Shown here: positions 1 to 8,951 of the stretch, one piece after another
Layout: each line of letters begins with the position of its first letter
How positions within the stretch are numbered: the stretch's first letter is position 1
Assembly (NCBI RefSeq): GCF_029892515.1
Contig: NZ_JARXVF010000001.1
Span: forward strand, 124,001-188,000
Direction: 5' to 3'
Length of the DNA stretch: 64,000 nucleotides
Origin: Pseudaminobacter soli (ex Li et al. 2025)
GTDB lineage: Bacteria; Pseudomonadota; Alphaproteobacteria; Rhizobiales; Rhizobiaceae
Notes under the pieces: model-generated
The model's input: the letters and a program-made list of their open reading frames with translations, nothing else
Databases searched by the model: none
Told to the model about the DNA's origin: nothing
Position numbers and translations under genes: made by a program

Positions 1-2
1 AC

Positions 3-290
3 GACGTCTGGATCGGCGCGGAAGCGATGATCATGCCCGGCGTGCGCATCGGGCACGGCGCGATGATCGGCAGCCGCGCGCTGGTGACCAAGGATGTCGA
101 GCCCTACACCATCGTCGGCGGCAACCCGGCCAAGCCGATCCGCAAACGGTTTTCCGACGAGCAGATTGCCATGCTTCTGGAAATGGCCTGGTGGGACTGG
201 CCGCTCGAACAGATCAAGGAGGCAATGCCCTTGCTCTGCAGCGGTGACATCAAAGCGCTGAATGTACTCTGGAAGGCACGGCAACCGTAA
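3..290 (+). CDS. CatB-like hexapeptide acetyltransferase (5' truncated by window edge)
   Basis: The reading frame is open from base 3, so the N-terminus lies outside the window. The visible 95 residues are the C-terminal part of a left-handed beta-helix (LbH) acyltransferase: [17 protein letters not shown] followed by [14 protein letters not shown], the closing signature of the xenobiotic/CatB acetyltransferase group. The tail (WWDWPLEQI...LLCSGDI) matches the tail of the next gene (YDWAPAKFE...LLCANDI), so the two are tandem paralogues about 80 bp apart. Family members move an acetyl group from acetyl-CoA to chloramphenicol-type hydroxyls or other small hydroxylated acceptors. The real acceptor here cannot be told. 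Confidence 0.85.
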   Translation, partial: DVWIGAEAMIMPGVRIGHGAMIGSRALVTKDVEPYTIVGGNPAKPIRKRFSDEQIAMLLEMAWWDWPLEQIKEAMPLLCSGDIKALNVLWKARQP

Positions 291-369
291 CTGCGGCAGA
301 GGACGACAAATAGCGATCTCGGCGCATCGATTGCGCGAGAAAATCCAAAGATTCTATAGAGTATACGCG

Positions 370-1026
370 ATGATCAAGCCCCACGAAGCGACAAAACACT
401 GGTCGAAGGTGGAGTATCTGCACGAAACAGTCAGAAATCCGAATATCCACATTCGTGGTGTGCACAGCTACTACAGCAACGCCTGGTCGGGCTCGTTCGA
501 AGAAAGCGTGGTCCGTTATCTCTACGGCGATGACTATAGCCTGAAGGCGTGGGAACCCGCCTGGCCGATCGATCAACTCCACATAGGCGATTACGTCTGC
601 ATCGGTGCGGAGGCTGTGATCCTGCTGGGTGGCAACCACACTCACCGTACCGACTGGTTCAGCCTGTACCCCTTCCCGGAATTCATCATCGATGCCTATG
701 CCGGAAAGGGCGACACTGTTATTGGCGACGGGGCCTGGATCGGCATGCGAGCGATGATCTTGCCCGGCATCACCATTGGCGAGGGCGCAATCATTGCGTC
801 AGGCGCCATCGTGACAAAGGATGTGGCGCCCTACTCCGTTGTTGCAGGAAATCCGGCGGTGTCTGTAAAACTCCGCTTCGCGGCGGCAACGGTCGACAAA
901 CTGCTTGCCCTCAAGATCTATGATTGGGCGCCCGCGAAATTCGAGGCGCTGAAGCCGCTGCTTTGCGCGAACGACATTGAGGCGCTGGAGCTTGCGTCCA
1001 CCCGATTTGACGAGGGCAGCGCATGA
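370..1026 (+). CDS. CatB-like hexapeptide-repeat acetyltransferase
   Basis: This 218-residue protein has the usual length and plan of type B chloramphenicol/xenobiotic acetyltransferases. LbH hexapeptide repeats run through its middle, a catalytic-type His sits in GGNHTHRTDWFSLYPF (residues ~96-111), and the coil closes with VVAGNPAVSVKLRF. I chose the ATG at 370. An in-frame extension back to 262 would overlap the preceding gene and has no family character. The product is cytoplasmic and transfers acetyl from acetyl-CoA. Many chromosomal members have no role in antibiotic resistance, so the substrate is left open. It follows a paralogue on the same strand, probably as one unit. Confidence 0.88.
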   Translation: MIKPHEATKHWSKVEYLHETVRNPNIHIRGVHSYYSNAWSGSFEESVVRYLYGDDYSLKAWEPAWPIDQLHIGDYVCIGAEAVILLGGNHTHRTDWFSLYPFPEFIIDAYAGKGDTVIGDGAWIGMRAMILPGITIGEGAIIASGAIVTKDVAPYSVVAGNPAVSVKLRFAAATVDKLLALKIYDWAPAKFEALKPLLCANDIEALELASTRFDEGSA

Positions 1027-1030
1027 CCGC

Positions 1031-1390
1031 TCAAAGCCGGATCACATAATCCTTGCGGGTGGTCTCGATCACTTCCCAGCTTCCCTTGAAGCCGGGGCGG
1101 ATGACGAAACGGTCGCCGGCCTTCACCGTGCGCGCCTCGCCGCCTTCCTCGGTGATGACCGAGATGCCTGCGAGGATGTGACAGAACTCCCACTCATCAT
1201 ATTCGATGCGCCATTTGCCTGGCGTCGATTCCCAGACGCCGGCATAGACGCCGCCTTCGGCCTCCTCGAAATTCCAGGTGCGGAAGCGTGGATTGCCCGA
1301 GATGAGACGCCCTTCGGCGGGCGCGCCCTCCTCCGGCTCGATGCTGGCAATGTCGAAGCCCAGGAATTTTTTGGTCACGCTTTCCCCCAT
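1031..1390 (-). CDS. Cupin-domain protein (DUF861/EutQ-like)
   Basis: This is a 119-residue single-domain cupin. The barrel signature is visible in WRIEYDEWEFCHILAGISVI and KAGDRFVIRPGFKGSWEV, typical of the (S)-ureidoglycine aminohydrolase/DUF861 cupins. The ATG at 1390 was preferred over an upstream start because the family homology begins near it (MGESVTKKFLGFDI). It lies 50 bp downstream of metY on the same strand, with a hairpin between them, and converges on the CatB-like genes with a 4-bp gap. No specific substrate can be inferred; such small cupins often act in small-molecule binding or isomerisation. Confidence 0.8.
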   Translation of the reverse strand: MGESVTKKFLGFDIASIEPEEGAPAEGRLISGNPRFRTWNFEEAEGGVYAGVWESTPGKWRIEYDEWEFCHILAGISVITEEGGEARTVKAGDRFVIRPGFKGSWEVIETTRKDYVIRL

Positions 1391-1403
1391 TTCAGGCAAT
1401 GCT

Positions 1404-1432
1404 TTGCGCCCGGCCAGACAGACCGGGCGCAA
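1404..1432 (-). terminator. Hairpin downstream of metY
   Basis: A perfect 10-bp stem (1404-1413 with 1423-1432) encloses a 9-nt loop directly after the metY stop codon. There is no good T-tract on the minus strand, so it may be an attenuating or mRNA-stabilising hairpin rather than a strong terminator. Confidence 0.4.
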
Positions 1433-1440
1433 TGGTTCGG

Positions 1441-2724
1441 TCAGGCCTTGGCCAGAGCCTGTTCGAGATCGGCGATGATGTCGGCGACATCCTCGATGCC
1501 GACCGACAGGCGCACCACGTCCGGACCGGCGCCCGCGGCGATCTTCTGCTCGTCGGAGAGCTGGCGGTGCGTGGTCGAAGCCGGATGGATGACCAGCGAC
1601 TTGGTGTCGCCGATATTGGCCAAGTGCGAGAACAGCTCCAGCGACTCGACCAGCGTGACGCCCGCCTCGTAGCCGCCCTTGAGGCCGAAGGTGAAGACGG
1701 CGCCTGCGCCGCGCGGCGAATATTTCTGCTGCAGCGCATTGTTCTTATCGCCCGGCAGGCCCGGATAGGACACCCAGGCAATCTTGTCGTGCTTGGACAG
1801 CCACTCGGCCACCTTCAGCGCGTTGTCGCAATGGCGCTGCATGCGCAGCGGCAGGGTTTCCAGACCCGTCTGGATCAGGAAGGCGTTGAAGGGCGAGATC
1901 GCCGGGCCGAAATCGCGCAGGCCTAGCACGCGGGCAGCGATGGCGAAGGCGAAATTGCCGAAGGTCTCGTGCAGCACGACGCCACCATATTCCGGGCGCG
2001 GCTCGGAGAGCATCGGGTAGTTGCCCGACTTAGACCAGTCGAACGTGCCGCCATCGACGATGACGCCGCCCATGGAATTGCCGTGGCCGCCGATGAACTT
2101 GGTCAGCGAGTGCACGACGATGTCCGCGCCGTGCTCGATCGGGCGCACCAGATAGGGGCTGGCCATGGTGTTGTCGACGATCAGCGGCAGGCCGTGCTTG
2201 CGGGCAATGTTGCCGATCGCTTCGATGTCGACGAACACGCCGCCGGGGTTTGCAAGGCTCTCGATGAAGATGGCGCGGGTCTTTTCGTCGATCTGGCTCT
2301 CGAAGGACGAGACGTCATCGATGTCGGCCCAACGCACTTCCCAGCCGAAATTCTTGAAGGCATGGCCGAACTGGTTGATCGAGCCGCCATAAAGCTTCCT
2401 GGCGGCAACGAAATTCTCGCCCGGGCGCATGATGGTGTGGAAGACGAGAAGCTGCGCTGCGTGGCCCGAAGCCGTTGCCACCGCCGCGGTGCCGCCTTCC
2501 AGAGCCGCCACGCGCTCCTCAAGCACCGCCTGGGTCGGGTTCATGATGCGCGTGTAGATGTTGCCGAACGCCTTCAGACCGAACAGCGAGGCGGCATGGT
2601 CGACGTCGTCGAACACGTAGGCCGTCGTCTGGTAGATCGGCGTGGCACGCGCGCCGGTGGCCGGGTCCGGCTTTGCGCCGGCATGGACGGCGAGCGTGTT
2701 GAAACCGGGGGTGCGTTGGGACAT
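1441..2724 (-). CDS. metY: O-acetylhomoserine sulfhydrylase (aminocarboxypropyltransferase)
   Basis: This 427-residue PLP enzyme of the Cys/Met metabolism fold-type I family has the length of MetY. The PLP-binding lysine is K209 in [14 protein letters not shown]. The substrate and PLP phosphate region ([20 protein letters not shown], residues ~57-76) and the SGHAAQ motif are typical of O-acetylhomoserine sulfhydrylase rather than cystathionine beta-lyase. It converts O-acetylhomoserine plus sulfide to homocysteine in methionine synthesis. The ATG at 2724 has a GGAGAG ribosome site; an upstream in-frame extension to 2835 is low-complexity. It appears monocistronic, with the cupin gene behind a hairpin. 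Confidence 0.95.
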   Translation of the reverse strand: MSQRTPGFNTLAVHAGAKPDPATGARATPIYQTTAYVFDDVDHAASLFGLKAFGNIYTRIMNPTQAVLEERVAALEGGTAAVATASGHAAQLLVFHTIMRPGENFVAARKLYGGSINQFGHAFKNFGWEVRWADIDDVSSFESQIDEKTRAIFIESLANPGGVFVDIEAIGNIARKHGLPLIVDNTMASPYLVRPIEHGADIVVHSLTKFIGGHGNSMGGVIVDGGTFDWSKSGNYPMLSEPRPEYGGVVLHETFGNFAFAIAARVLGLRDFGPAISPFNAFLIQTGLETLPLRMQRHCDNALKVAEWLSKHDKIAWVSYPGLPGDKNNALQQKYSPRGAGAVFTFGLKGGYEAGVTLVESLELFSHLANIGDTKSLVIHPASTTHRQLSDEQKIAAGAGPDVVRLSVGIEDVADIIADLEQALAKA

Positions 2725-2865
2725 TGTTTTCTCTCCGAGAGGCCCTGCGTGAAAATTCTTGCTATTCTTGGCGGAGCTGTGCGCGGAAAGCAAAGAACAA
2801 AATTCTGCGGTACAGGCCGCCGTTAGGCGATCCAACGCTTATATGCGGCTGCCGGGGGAATACAA

Positions 2866-3387
2866 TTACTGCCGACGGACGCCGAAGCTCTGGAATCCCG
2901 TCCGCATGACCGGTTTCTTGGACGAGACGACGCCGGAATTGACGCCATTCCAGCCGATTTCGCCTGCCAGCCGGGCATATTCAATCTTCGGGCAACGGTT
3001 CATGACCACCTTGATGCCGGCGGCTTCCGCGCGCGCGGCCGCCTCGTCATGGCGCACGGTGAGCTGCATCCAGATCACCTTGGGCAAGTGCCCAAGCGCC
3101 AGCACCTCATCGACGATCCCCGGCACCGCCTCGGAAGCGCGAAAAATATCGACCATGTCGATCGGCACCGGAATGTCCGAAAGCCGGGCATAGGTCATCT
3201 GGCCAAGGATTTCCTTGCCCGCCTGCCCCGGATTGACCGGGATGACGGAATACCCCTTCGCGAGCAGATATTTCATCACGAAATAGCTCGGCCGCACCTC
3301 GTTGGCCGAGGCGCCGACGACGGCAATGGTCTTCACCGAGTTGAGAATGTCGGCGATGTAGGAATTTTCGTATGTGTCGTGGTTCAT
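2866..3387 (-). CDS. CoA-binding domain protein (YccU-like)
   Basis: This 173-residue protein is made of one Rossmann-like CoA_binding domain. KTIAVVGASANEVRPSYFV (residues ~18-36) is the glycine-rich nucleotide loop, followed by YSVIPVNPGQAGKEILG and, near the end, MNRCPKIEY, which is typical of the YccU family. The ATG at 3387 is preferred over an upstream start that would enter the neighbouring gene. The family binds CoA, but its physiological role is unclear. The gene lies about 20 bp downstream of a GNAT acetyltransferase on the same strand. Confidence 0.9.
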   Translation of the reverse strand: MNHDTYENSYIADILNSVKTIAVVGASANEVRPSYFVMKYLLAKGYSVIPVNPGQAGKEILGQMTYARLSDIPVPIDMVDIFRASEAVPGIVDEVLALGHLPKVIWMQLTVRHDEAAARAEAAGIKVVMNRCPKIEYARLAGEIGWNGVNSGVVSSKKPVMRTGFQSFGVRRQ

Positions 3388-3407
3388 GCTTCCGGCTTCT
3401 TCCTCCG

Positions 3408-4139
3408 TTAGTGATAACGATAGAGTTGCTGCCCGAGGCCGAGGGACGCGTAAAGCGCGCGAGCCGGAAGATTGTCGGCCACGCACTGAAGGCCGCACGC
3501 TTCGGCGCCCATCTGGCGCGCCCAGTTCAGCAAGGCGCTGGTGGTGCTGAAGCCGAGCCCTTTGCCCCGGAACCGCGTGTCGGTCTCGACCGCTTCCAGA
3601 ACGAGTAGCCGGTCGTGGATGACACCATAGGCGACGGCGACGATTTCTCCGTCAACGCGCGTTGAAGCGAACGCCTTCTGGCTTCCGATCAGCCCGACCG
3701 TGTCGCGAAACACCTGGCGATCATGCTCGCTTTCGCAACACATTCGATGGCGCGCGTTGAGCCAGGCTTCGCTCGGCTCGGTCGTGATGGCGGTTCGTTC
3801 ATCACCGCCTACGGCAAAGCCGTCCAGTTCACGGAACAGGACGACAGTTTCGACTTCCGGCACATACCCGCCTCGGTCGAGTGCGCTTTCCAGTTCGCCG
3901 GCGATGGTCGGCACGCGAAAGATCGGCGTCTGGCGGTGTCGCTCATAATAGGCTTCGGCCACATCGATGACCGCGCTCGCCTCACCGCGCTTTCCCGGCA
4001 AGGGGTTCACCCAATTCGTCCGGCGTATCCTGCCGCCCGACCGTCGCAGCAGCCAGCCTTCGAACACCTCGCTTTCGGCCGAAGGCCAGCCCTCTCGGCA
4101 CGCCTCTTCCACCCGCCAGTTCAGTTCGGCGTTGCTCAT
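3408..4139 (-). CDS. GNAT family N-acetyltransferase
   Basis: This 243-residue protein has its GNAT acetyl-CoA site in the C-terminal half: VETDTRFRGKGLGFSTTSALL holds the R/Q-x-x-G-x-G/A loop, and ARALYASLGLG is the closing helix-strand. The N-terminal ~100 residues look like a degenerate second GNAT lobe, an arrangement common in rhizobial GNATs. It should acetylate a small molecule or amine; the substrate is unknown. It starts 13 bp after the enoyl-CoA hydratase-like gene and precedes the CoA-binding protein, so the three minus-strand genes may form one operon of CoA-dependent functions. Confidence 0.88.
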   Translation of the reverse strand: MSNAELNWRVEEACREGWPSAESEVFEGWLLRRSGGRIRRTNWVNPLPGKRGEASAVIDVAEAYYERHRQTPIFRVPTIAGELESALDRGGYVPEVETVVLFRELDGFAVGGDERTAITTEPSEAWLNARHRMCCESEHDRQVFRDTVGLIGSQKAFASTRVDGEIVAVAYGVIHDRLLVLEAVETDTRFRGKGLGFSTTSALLNWARQMGAEACGLQCVADNLPARALYASLGLGQQLYRYH

Positions 4140-4152
4140 GCCATGACCGGGA

Positions 4153-4971
4153 CTATTCCCCCTTCCACTCCGGCTTGCGCTTTTCGATGAAGGCGCCGAT
4201 GCCTTCCTCGGCGTCGCGCGCCAGCATGTTTTCGACCATCACGCGCGCGGCATATTCATAGGCTTCCGCGAGGCCCATCTCGGCCTGCTCGTAAAAGGCT
4301 TCCTTGCCGATCTTGAGCGTCAAAGGTGATTTGGACGCAATGGTTTGCGCATATTTGCTCACGACTTGAGTCAGGTATTCCGGCGGCACGACACGGTTAA
4401 CCAGACCGAATTCCCGCGCGGTCGTGGCCTCAATGGTCTCGCCGGTGAGCAGCATCTCCATCGCCTGCTTGCGCGACACGTTCCGCGACAGCGCCACCAT
4501 GGGCGTCGAGCAGAACAGGCCGATATTGACGCCGGGCGTGCAGAACGTCGCCTCGTTGGACGCGATAGCGAGATCGCAGCTCGCCACCAGTTGGCAGCCG
4601 GCGGCAGTGGCCAGCCCAGCCACCTCGGCGATGACGGGCTTGGGATGGCGCACGATCGTCTGCATCAGTTGCGAGCAGGCGGCCATGGTCTGCTCGAAAA
4701 ACGCTCGACCCCTGTCGGCATCGGCCCGATGGGCCGTCATTTCCTTCAGGTCGTGCCCGGCACAAAAGACCTTGCCGCCGGCCGCCAGCACGATCACCCG
4801 CACCGCCCCGTCATCCCGGGCCCGGTCGAACTCGGTCTGCAATGCGGCCATTGTCGCCAGCGACAGTGCGTTGGCCGGTGGGTTTGCGAGCGTGAGCCTC
4901 AGCACGCCATCCTTGAAGACGGAAATGACAGGGCCCTCGGGCGCGGGTTTCATGGCAAGGACTTCAGCCAA
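4153..4971 (-). CDS. Enoyl-CoA hydratase/isomerase-family protein (ECHDC3-like)
   Basis: This is a 272-residue crotonase-fold protein. The oxyanion-hole segments are present: GKVFCAGHDLKEM (residues ~66-78) and AEVAGLATAAGCQLVASCDL. The position that carries the first catalytic glutamate in hydratases is Gln (GCQLV), and the second-Glu region reads NIGLFCSTPMVALSRNV without the usual acid. Dehydration/hydration chemistry is therefore doubtful, as in ECHDC3-type members. The TTG start at 4971 is supported by GGAGAAG five bases upstream; the internal ATG at 4953 lacks such a site. Its true reaction is not assigned. Confidence 0.85.
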   Translation of the reverse strand: MAEVLAMKPAPEGPVISVFKDGVLRLTLANPPANALSLATMAALQTEFDRARDDGAVRVIVLAAGGKVFCAGHDLKEMTAHRADADRGRAFFEQTMAACSQLMQTIVRHPKPVIAEVAGLATAAGCQLVASCDLAIASNEATFCTPGVNIGLFCSTPMVALSRNVSRKQAMEMLLTGETIEATTAREFGLVNRVVPPEYLTQVVSKYAQTIASKSPLTLKIGKEAFYEQAEMGLAEAYEYAARVMVENMLARDAEEGIGAFIEKRKPEWKGE

Positions 4972-5130
4972 CGGTTCTTCTCCGAAACTGCTTCATCTGG
5001 ACCAAAGAATTACCACGGCTCGGGTTGAAGAACAGGGGGCAAGCGGCTTTTATGGCGTCGCTGTCGCGCAAGTTTTCGTGCGCGCACCCGGCTGCTTTCC
5101 ACGGCAGGTTTTCGAACGGACTAACAAGAC

Positions 5131-5598
5131 ATGCCCACCCAGACCAAGCTCACCCCGCAGATGACCGCCGCCGAGATCAACGATCTTCTGAAGTCGGCCT
5201 ATCCCCAGCTCAATGCCGACTACGCCGCCTATGAGGTGACCGAGGTGTTTCCGGGGGGCTGCACGGTGCAGCTGAATGCCGATGAGCGGCACCTGCGCCC
5301 GGGCGGCACGGTTTCGGGACCGTCGCTGTTTACGCTGGCCGACATTGGCGGCTATGTCTGCGTGCTCTCCCACGCCGGCGCGGATGCGCTATCGGTTACC
5401 ACCAACCTCAACATCAATTTCATGCGCAAGGCCGAAGCCGGCCAGATCCTTGGCCATTGCCGCATCCTGAAGATGGGCAAAAGCCTGATGGTGTTCGACA
5501 TCGACATCGTGGCTGGACCGGACCAACACACAGTGGCGCACGCAACCGGAACCTATTCGATTCCACCCAAACGACATCACGCGCATGAGGTAAAATAA
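5131..5598 (+). CDS. PaaI-family hotdog thioesterase
   Basis: A 155-residue single hotdog domain. RPGGTVSGPSLFTLADIGGY (residues ~53-72) corresponds to the PaaI/YdiI active-site helix region, followed by the strand LSVTTNLNINFMRKAEAG, which is diagnostic for the 4HBT family. It would hydrolyse acyl-CoA thioesters in the cytoplasm, with chain length unknown. It lies divergent from the enoyl-CoA hydratase-like gene with a 160-bp spacer and upstream of the rplM-rpsI operon. Confidence 0.88.
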   Translation: MPTQTKLTPQMTAAEINDLLKSAYPQLNADYAAYEVTEVFPGGCTVQLNADERHLRPGGTVSGPSLFTLADIGGYVCVLSHAGADALSVTTNLNINFMRKAEAGQILGHCRILKMGKSLMVFDIDIVAGPDQHTVAHATGTYSIPPKRHHAHEVK

Positions 5599-5810
5599 TA
5601 CCGCAACGCCAAGCCACTGTTTTCATGTCGTTTTCCGGGATATGCATCAGGCCCTGACACTTGACGCAAGATAACACTCCGCCTATAAGCCCAGCCTGAC
5701 CAGCGGCCCCATCTAGGCCGCGGTTTTGTATTTGGCAGGTGGCAGCCGCTTCCTTCCAAACCAAGCAACAAGAAACGCCTTCCCCGGAAGGTCCAACGAA
5801 AGTTAGTTCC

Positions 5811-6275
5811 ATGAAAACCTTTTCGCAGAAGCCTGCGGACGTGGTGAAGAAGTGGGTGCTGATCGACGCCGAAGGTCTCGTCGTCGGCCGTCTCGCATCC
5901 ATCGTCGCCAACCGTCTGCGCGGCAAGCACAAGCCCACCTTCACGCCCCACGTCGACGATGGCGACAACGTCATCATCATCAACGCGGAAAAGGTCGTGC
6001 TGACCGGCAAGAAGTACACCGACAAGATGTACTACTGGCACACCGGCCACCCCGGCGGCATCAAGGAGCGCACCGCTCGCCAGCTCATCGAAGGCCGCTT
6101 CCCGGAGCGTCTGCTTGAGAAGGCCGTGGAACGCATGATCCCGCGTGGCCCGCTCGGCCGTCGCCAGATGAAGAACCTGCGCGTCTACGCCGGCTCCGAC
6201 CACCCGCATGTCGCCCAGCAGCCCGAAGTCCTCGACATCGGCGCTCTGAATGCCAAGAACAAGAAGGCTTCGTAA
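5811..6275 (+). CDS. rplM: 50S ribosomal protein L13
   Basis: A 154-residue protein matching bacterial uL13 from end to end: [17 protein letters not shown] near the start, then [19 protein letters not shown] and [20 protein letters not shown], and VYAGSDHPH. The ATG at 5811 ([15 protein letters not shown]) is the conserved family start; an in-frame extension to 5739 is not. L13 is an early-assembly 23S rRNA-binding protein. The gene is separated from rpsI by two bases, the standard rplM-rpsI operon. Confidence 0.98.
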   Translation: MKTFSQKPADVVKKWVLIDAEGLVVGRLASIVANRLRGKHKPTFTPHVDDGDNVIIINAEKVVLTGKKYTDKMYYWHTGHPGGIKERTARQLIEGRFPERLLEKAVERMIPRGPLGRRQMKNLRVYAGSDHPHVAQQPEVLDIGALNAKNKKAS

Positions 6276-6277
6276 TC

Positions 6278-6751
6278 ATGGCTGAGCTCAACTCGCTCGC
6301 AGATCTCGGCACCGTTGCCGCCGCACAGCCGGCCGCTCCGGTCCACGTCCAGAAGCTGGACAAGCAGGGCCGCGCCTATGCCACCGGCAAGCGCAAGGAC
6401 GCGATCGCTCGCGTCTGGGTCAAGCCCGGCACCGGCAAGATCATCGTCAACGACAAGGAATTTGCGGCTTACTTCGCCCGTCCGGTTCTTCAGATGATCC
6501 TGAAACAGCCGATCGTTGCGACCAACCGCGAAGGCCAGTTCGACATCATCGCCACGGTTGTCGGCGGCGGTCTCTCCGGCCAGGCCGGTGCGGTCCGTCA
6601 CGGCATCTCCAAGGCGCTGACCTACTACGAGCCGGCCCTGCGCGGCGTGCTCAAGAAGGGCGGCTTCCTGACCCGCGACAGCCGTACCGTCGAGCGTAAG
6701 AAGTACGGTAAGGCCAAGGCCCGCCGTTCGTTCCAGTTCTCGAAGCGCTAA
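6278..6751 (+). CDS. rpsI: 30S ribosomal protein S9
   Basis: A 157-residue uS9. The core begins at [18 protein letters not shown] (residues ~30-47) and ends with the invariant tail [17 protein letters not shown], whose terminal Lys-Arg reaches the P-site tRNA in the ribosome. The first ~28 residues are the Ala/Pro-rich N-terminal extension seen in alphaproteobacterial S9. It is co-transcribed with rplM and followed by an intrinsic terminator. Confidence 0.98.
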   Translation: MAELNSLADLGTVAAAQPAAPVHVQKLDKQGRAYATGKRKDAIARVWVKPGTGKIIVNDKEFAAYFARPVLQMILKQPIVATNREGQFDIIATVVGGGLSGQAGAVRHGISKALTYYEPALRGVLKKGGFLTRDSRTVERKKYGKAKARRSFQFSKR

Positions 6752-6793
6752 GCTTTCCGGAACCGTTTCGGCGCTGTTTACAGCAGCCGACAG

Positions 6794-6821
6794 AAAAGGC
6801 CGCCTCCGGGCGGCCTTTTTT
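6794..6821 (+). terminator. Rho-independent terminator of rplM-rpsI
   Basis: Stem 6798-6804 pairs perfectly with 6809-6815 around a TCCG tetraloop; flanking A and T runs extend the stem and leave a run of six or more T residues. It lies 43 bp after the rpsI stop codon. Confidence 0.92.
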
Positions 6822-6977
6822 CATGGCCGTGACGCATGGGTGGCATATCGAGATAAGGGCCAAAGGGAATCCACATTCCCTTCGGGGATGCTATAGAGGC
6901 CAAATCGTATTTGAGCCGAGGCACGCAATTCCAGCGCGCTTCATCTCCCTGCCACCTGATTGTTTTAGGAAATCGTG

Positions 6978-7934
6978 ATGCCTGCAAAATCCATCGACCA
7001 CGCTTTCACGGCCAACAAGAACACCGGTCGTTCGGGTGATCCCACCTACGCCGGGGCGCTGTCCTTCATGCGCCGGCGCTACACCAAGAACGTCAAGGGC
7101 GCCGAGGTGGTCGTCTGGGGCATTCCTTTCGATGCCGCCGTCACCAATCGTCCAGGTGCGCGTTTCGGCCCGCAGGCCATCCGCCGCGCATCGGCAATCT
7201 TCGACTGCGACCCGCAATATCCGTTCAATCTCGACCTGTTCGACAGTCTCGGCGTGGTCGACTACGGCGACTGCCTGCTCGACAGCGGCAATCACCAGAA
7301 GACGCCCGGCACGATCGAACGCGAGGCCACCAAGATCCTGAAGTCCGGCGCCTTCCTGCTCTCGCTCGGCGGCGACCATTTTGTCACCTGGCCGGTGCTC
7401 AAGGCTCATGCCGCCATCCACGGTCCGCTGGCAATGGTGCAGTTCGACGCCCATCAGGACACCTGGGACGACGACGGCAAGCGCATCGACCACGGCTCCT
7501 TCGTGGCGCGCGCGGTGCGCGAGGGAATCATCGATCCCGACCGCTCGATCCAGATCGGCATCCGCACCCACGCGCCGGACAATTTCGGCATCAAGATCCT
7601 CTACGGCCACGAGGTCGAGGAGATGCGCGCTTCTGACATCGCCTATGCGATCGCCGAGCGCACCGGCGGCAAGAAGACCTATGTGACCTTCGATATCGAC
7701 TGCCTCGACCCGGCTTACGCACCGGGCACCGGCACGCCGGTCGCGGGTGGCCCTTCTTCAGCCAAGATCCTGTCGGTCCTGCGCCAGATGACGCAGATCG
7801 ACATTGTCGGCGCCGATGTCGTAGAGGTTGCGCCGGCCTACGATCACGCCGATATAACCGCAATCGCAGGTGCAACGGTGGCGATGCACTATATCGGCCT
7901 CCTGGCAGAGCGGAAGGTGCGCGAAAGCGCCTGA
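6978..7934 (+). CDS. speB: Agmatinase-family ureohydrolase
   Basis: This 318-residue ureohydrolase carries all the binuclear-Mn signatures: GGDH (131-134), DAHQD (157-161) and FDIDCLDPAYAPGTGTP (from ~238). Its length and the N-terminal segment TNRPGARFGPQAIRRAS fit agmatinase/guanidinobutyrase (agmatine to putrescine plus urea) rather than arginase. The symbol speB is the usual annotation, but related guanidino-acid hydrolases share these motifs, so the substrate is inferred. The ATG at 6978 is preceded by AGGAA; a GTG one codon earlier is less likely. Confidence 0.85.
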   Translation: MPAKSIDHAFTANKNTGRSGDPTYAGALSFMRRRYTKNVKGAEVVVWGIPFDAAVTNRPGARFGPQAIRRASAIFDCDPQYPFNLDLFDSLGVVDYGDCLLDSGNHQKTPGTIEREATKILKSGAFLLSLGGDHFVTWPVLKAHAAIHGPLAMVQFDAHQDTWDDDGKRIDHGSFVARAVREGIIDPDRSIQIGIRTHAPDNFGIKILYGHEVEEMRASDIAYAIAERTGGKKTYVTFDIDCLDPAYAPGTGTPVAGGPSSAKILSVLRQMTQIDIVGADVVEVAPAYDHADITAIAGATVAMHYIGLLAERKVRESA

Positions 7935-8018
7935 CGCAGCCGCCCCAAAGTTCAGGGCTTGAGTCCGGTTCCCGGCTCAAGCCTCTGGAATAAAATGCTT
8001 TCTTACGGACGACAGGAC

Positions 8019-8951
8019 ATGAAACCGAAAATCTTCATCGACGGCGAACACGGCACGACGGGCCTGCAGATCAGGGCTCTGCTCGCGGGCCGCGACGATC
8101 TGGAAGTCATTTCGGTGCCTGCCGAACGACGCAAGGAAACGGCCGCGCGCGCCGAGTTCCTGAACAAGGCCGATGTCGCGATCCTCTGCCTGCCCGACGA
8201 TGCGGCGCGTGAAAGCGTTTCGCTGATCGAAAACGACACCACGCGGGTGATCGACGCCTCGACCGCGCATCGCGTGGCCGAAGGCTGGACCTACGGCTTC
8301 CCGGAAATGGACAAGGCCCAGATGCAGGCGATTGCTGCCTCCATGCGCGTTGCCAATCCCGGTTGCTGGCCGCAAGGCCCGATTGCAGGCCTTCGCCCGC
8401 TGGTCACCGCCGGCCTACTGCCCGCTGAACTGCCCGTCACCGTCAACGGCATCTCCGGCTATTCCGGCGGCGGTCGCCAGATGATCGAGGACTACGAAGC
8501 GCAGGGCGAGGCTTCGCCCGAATTCCTGCCCTATGGCCTGATGCTCAAGCACAAGCACGCGCCGGAGTTGCGCGCCTACGCAAAGCTCTCGCATGACCCG
8601 ATCATGCAGCCGGCCGTCGGCAATTTTGCGCAGGGCATGATTACGGTCGTGCCGCTGCAGCTTGGCATGCTGCCGAAGGTGCCGACCGGCGCCGAGCTCC
8701 ATGCCGCGATCGCGGACCACTATGCCGGTCTGAAGGGCGGCGTGGTCGAGGTTGCGCCGCTTGTCGATTTCGAACGCAGCGCCGATATCCAGCCAGAGAT
8801 CTACAACGGCACCAACAAGATGAAGCTCTATGTCAGCGCCAACGATGCCCGCGCGCAGGCATTGCTGATTGCCGTCTACGACAACCTCGGCAAGGGCGCT
8901 TCAGGGGCTGCCGTGCAGAACCTCGACCTGATGCTCGGCCTCAACCAGTGA
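8019..8951 (+). CDS. argC: N-acetyl-gamma-glutamyl-phosphate reductase (type 2)
   Basis: A 310-residue short (type 2) ArgC typical of rhizobia. The NADP-binding start is KIFIDGEHGTTGLQIR, and the catalytic cysteine is C116 in VANPGCWPQGPIA. It reduces N-acetylglutamyl phosphate to the semialdehyde in arginine synthesis. The ATG at 8019 (MKPKIFIDG) is the conserved start; the in-frame upstream extension is non-homologous. Its stop codon overlaps the start of the downstream kinase gene (GTGA), implying translational coupling. Confidence 0.96.
   Translation: MKPKIFIDGEHGTTGLQIRALLAGRDDLEVISVPAERRKETAARAEFLNKADVAILCLPDDAARESVSLIENDTTRVIDASTAHRVAEGWTYGFPEMDKAQMQAIAASMRVANPGCWPQGPIAGLRPLVTAGLLPAELPVTVNGISGYSGGGRQMIEDYEAQGEASPEFLPYGLMLKHKHAPELRAYAKLSHDPIMQPAVGNFAQGMITVVPLQLGMLPKVPTGAELHAAIADHYAGLKGGVVEVAPLVDFERSADIQPEIYNGTNKMKLYVSANDARAQALLIAVYDNLGKGASGAAVQNLDLMLGLNQ

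Noticed and set aside
2725-2870. SAM-II riboswitch upstream of metY
   Set aside because: Methionine genes of alphaproteobacteria often carry one, but the leader lacks the SAM-II pseudoknot sequence pattern on the minus strand.
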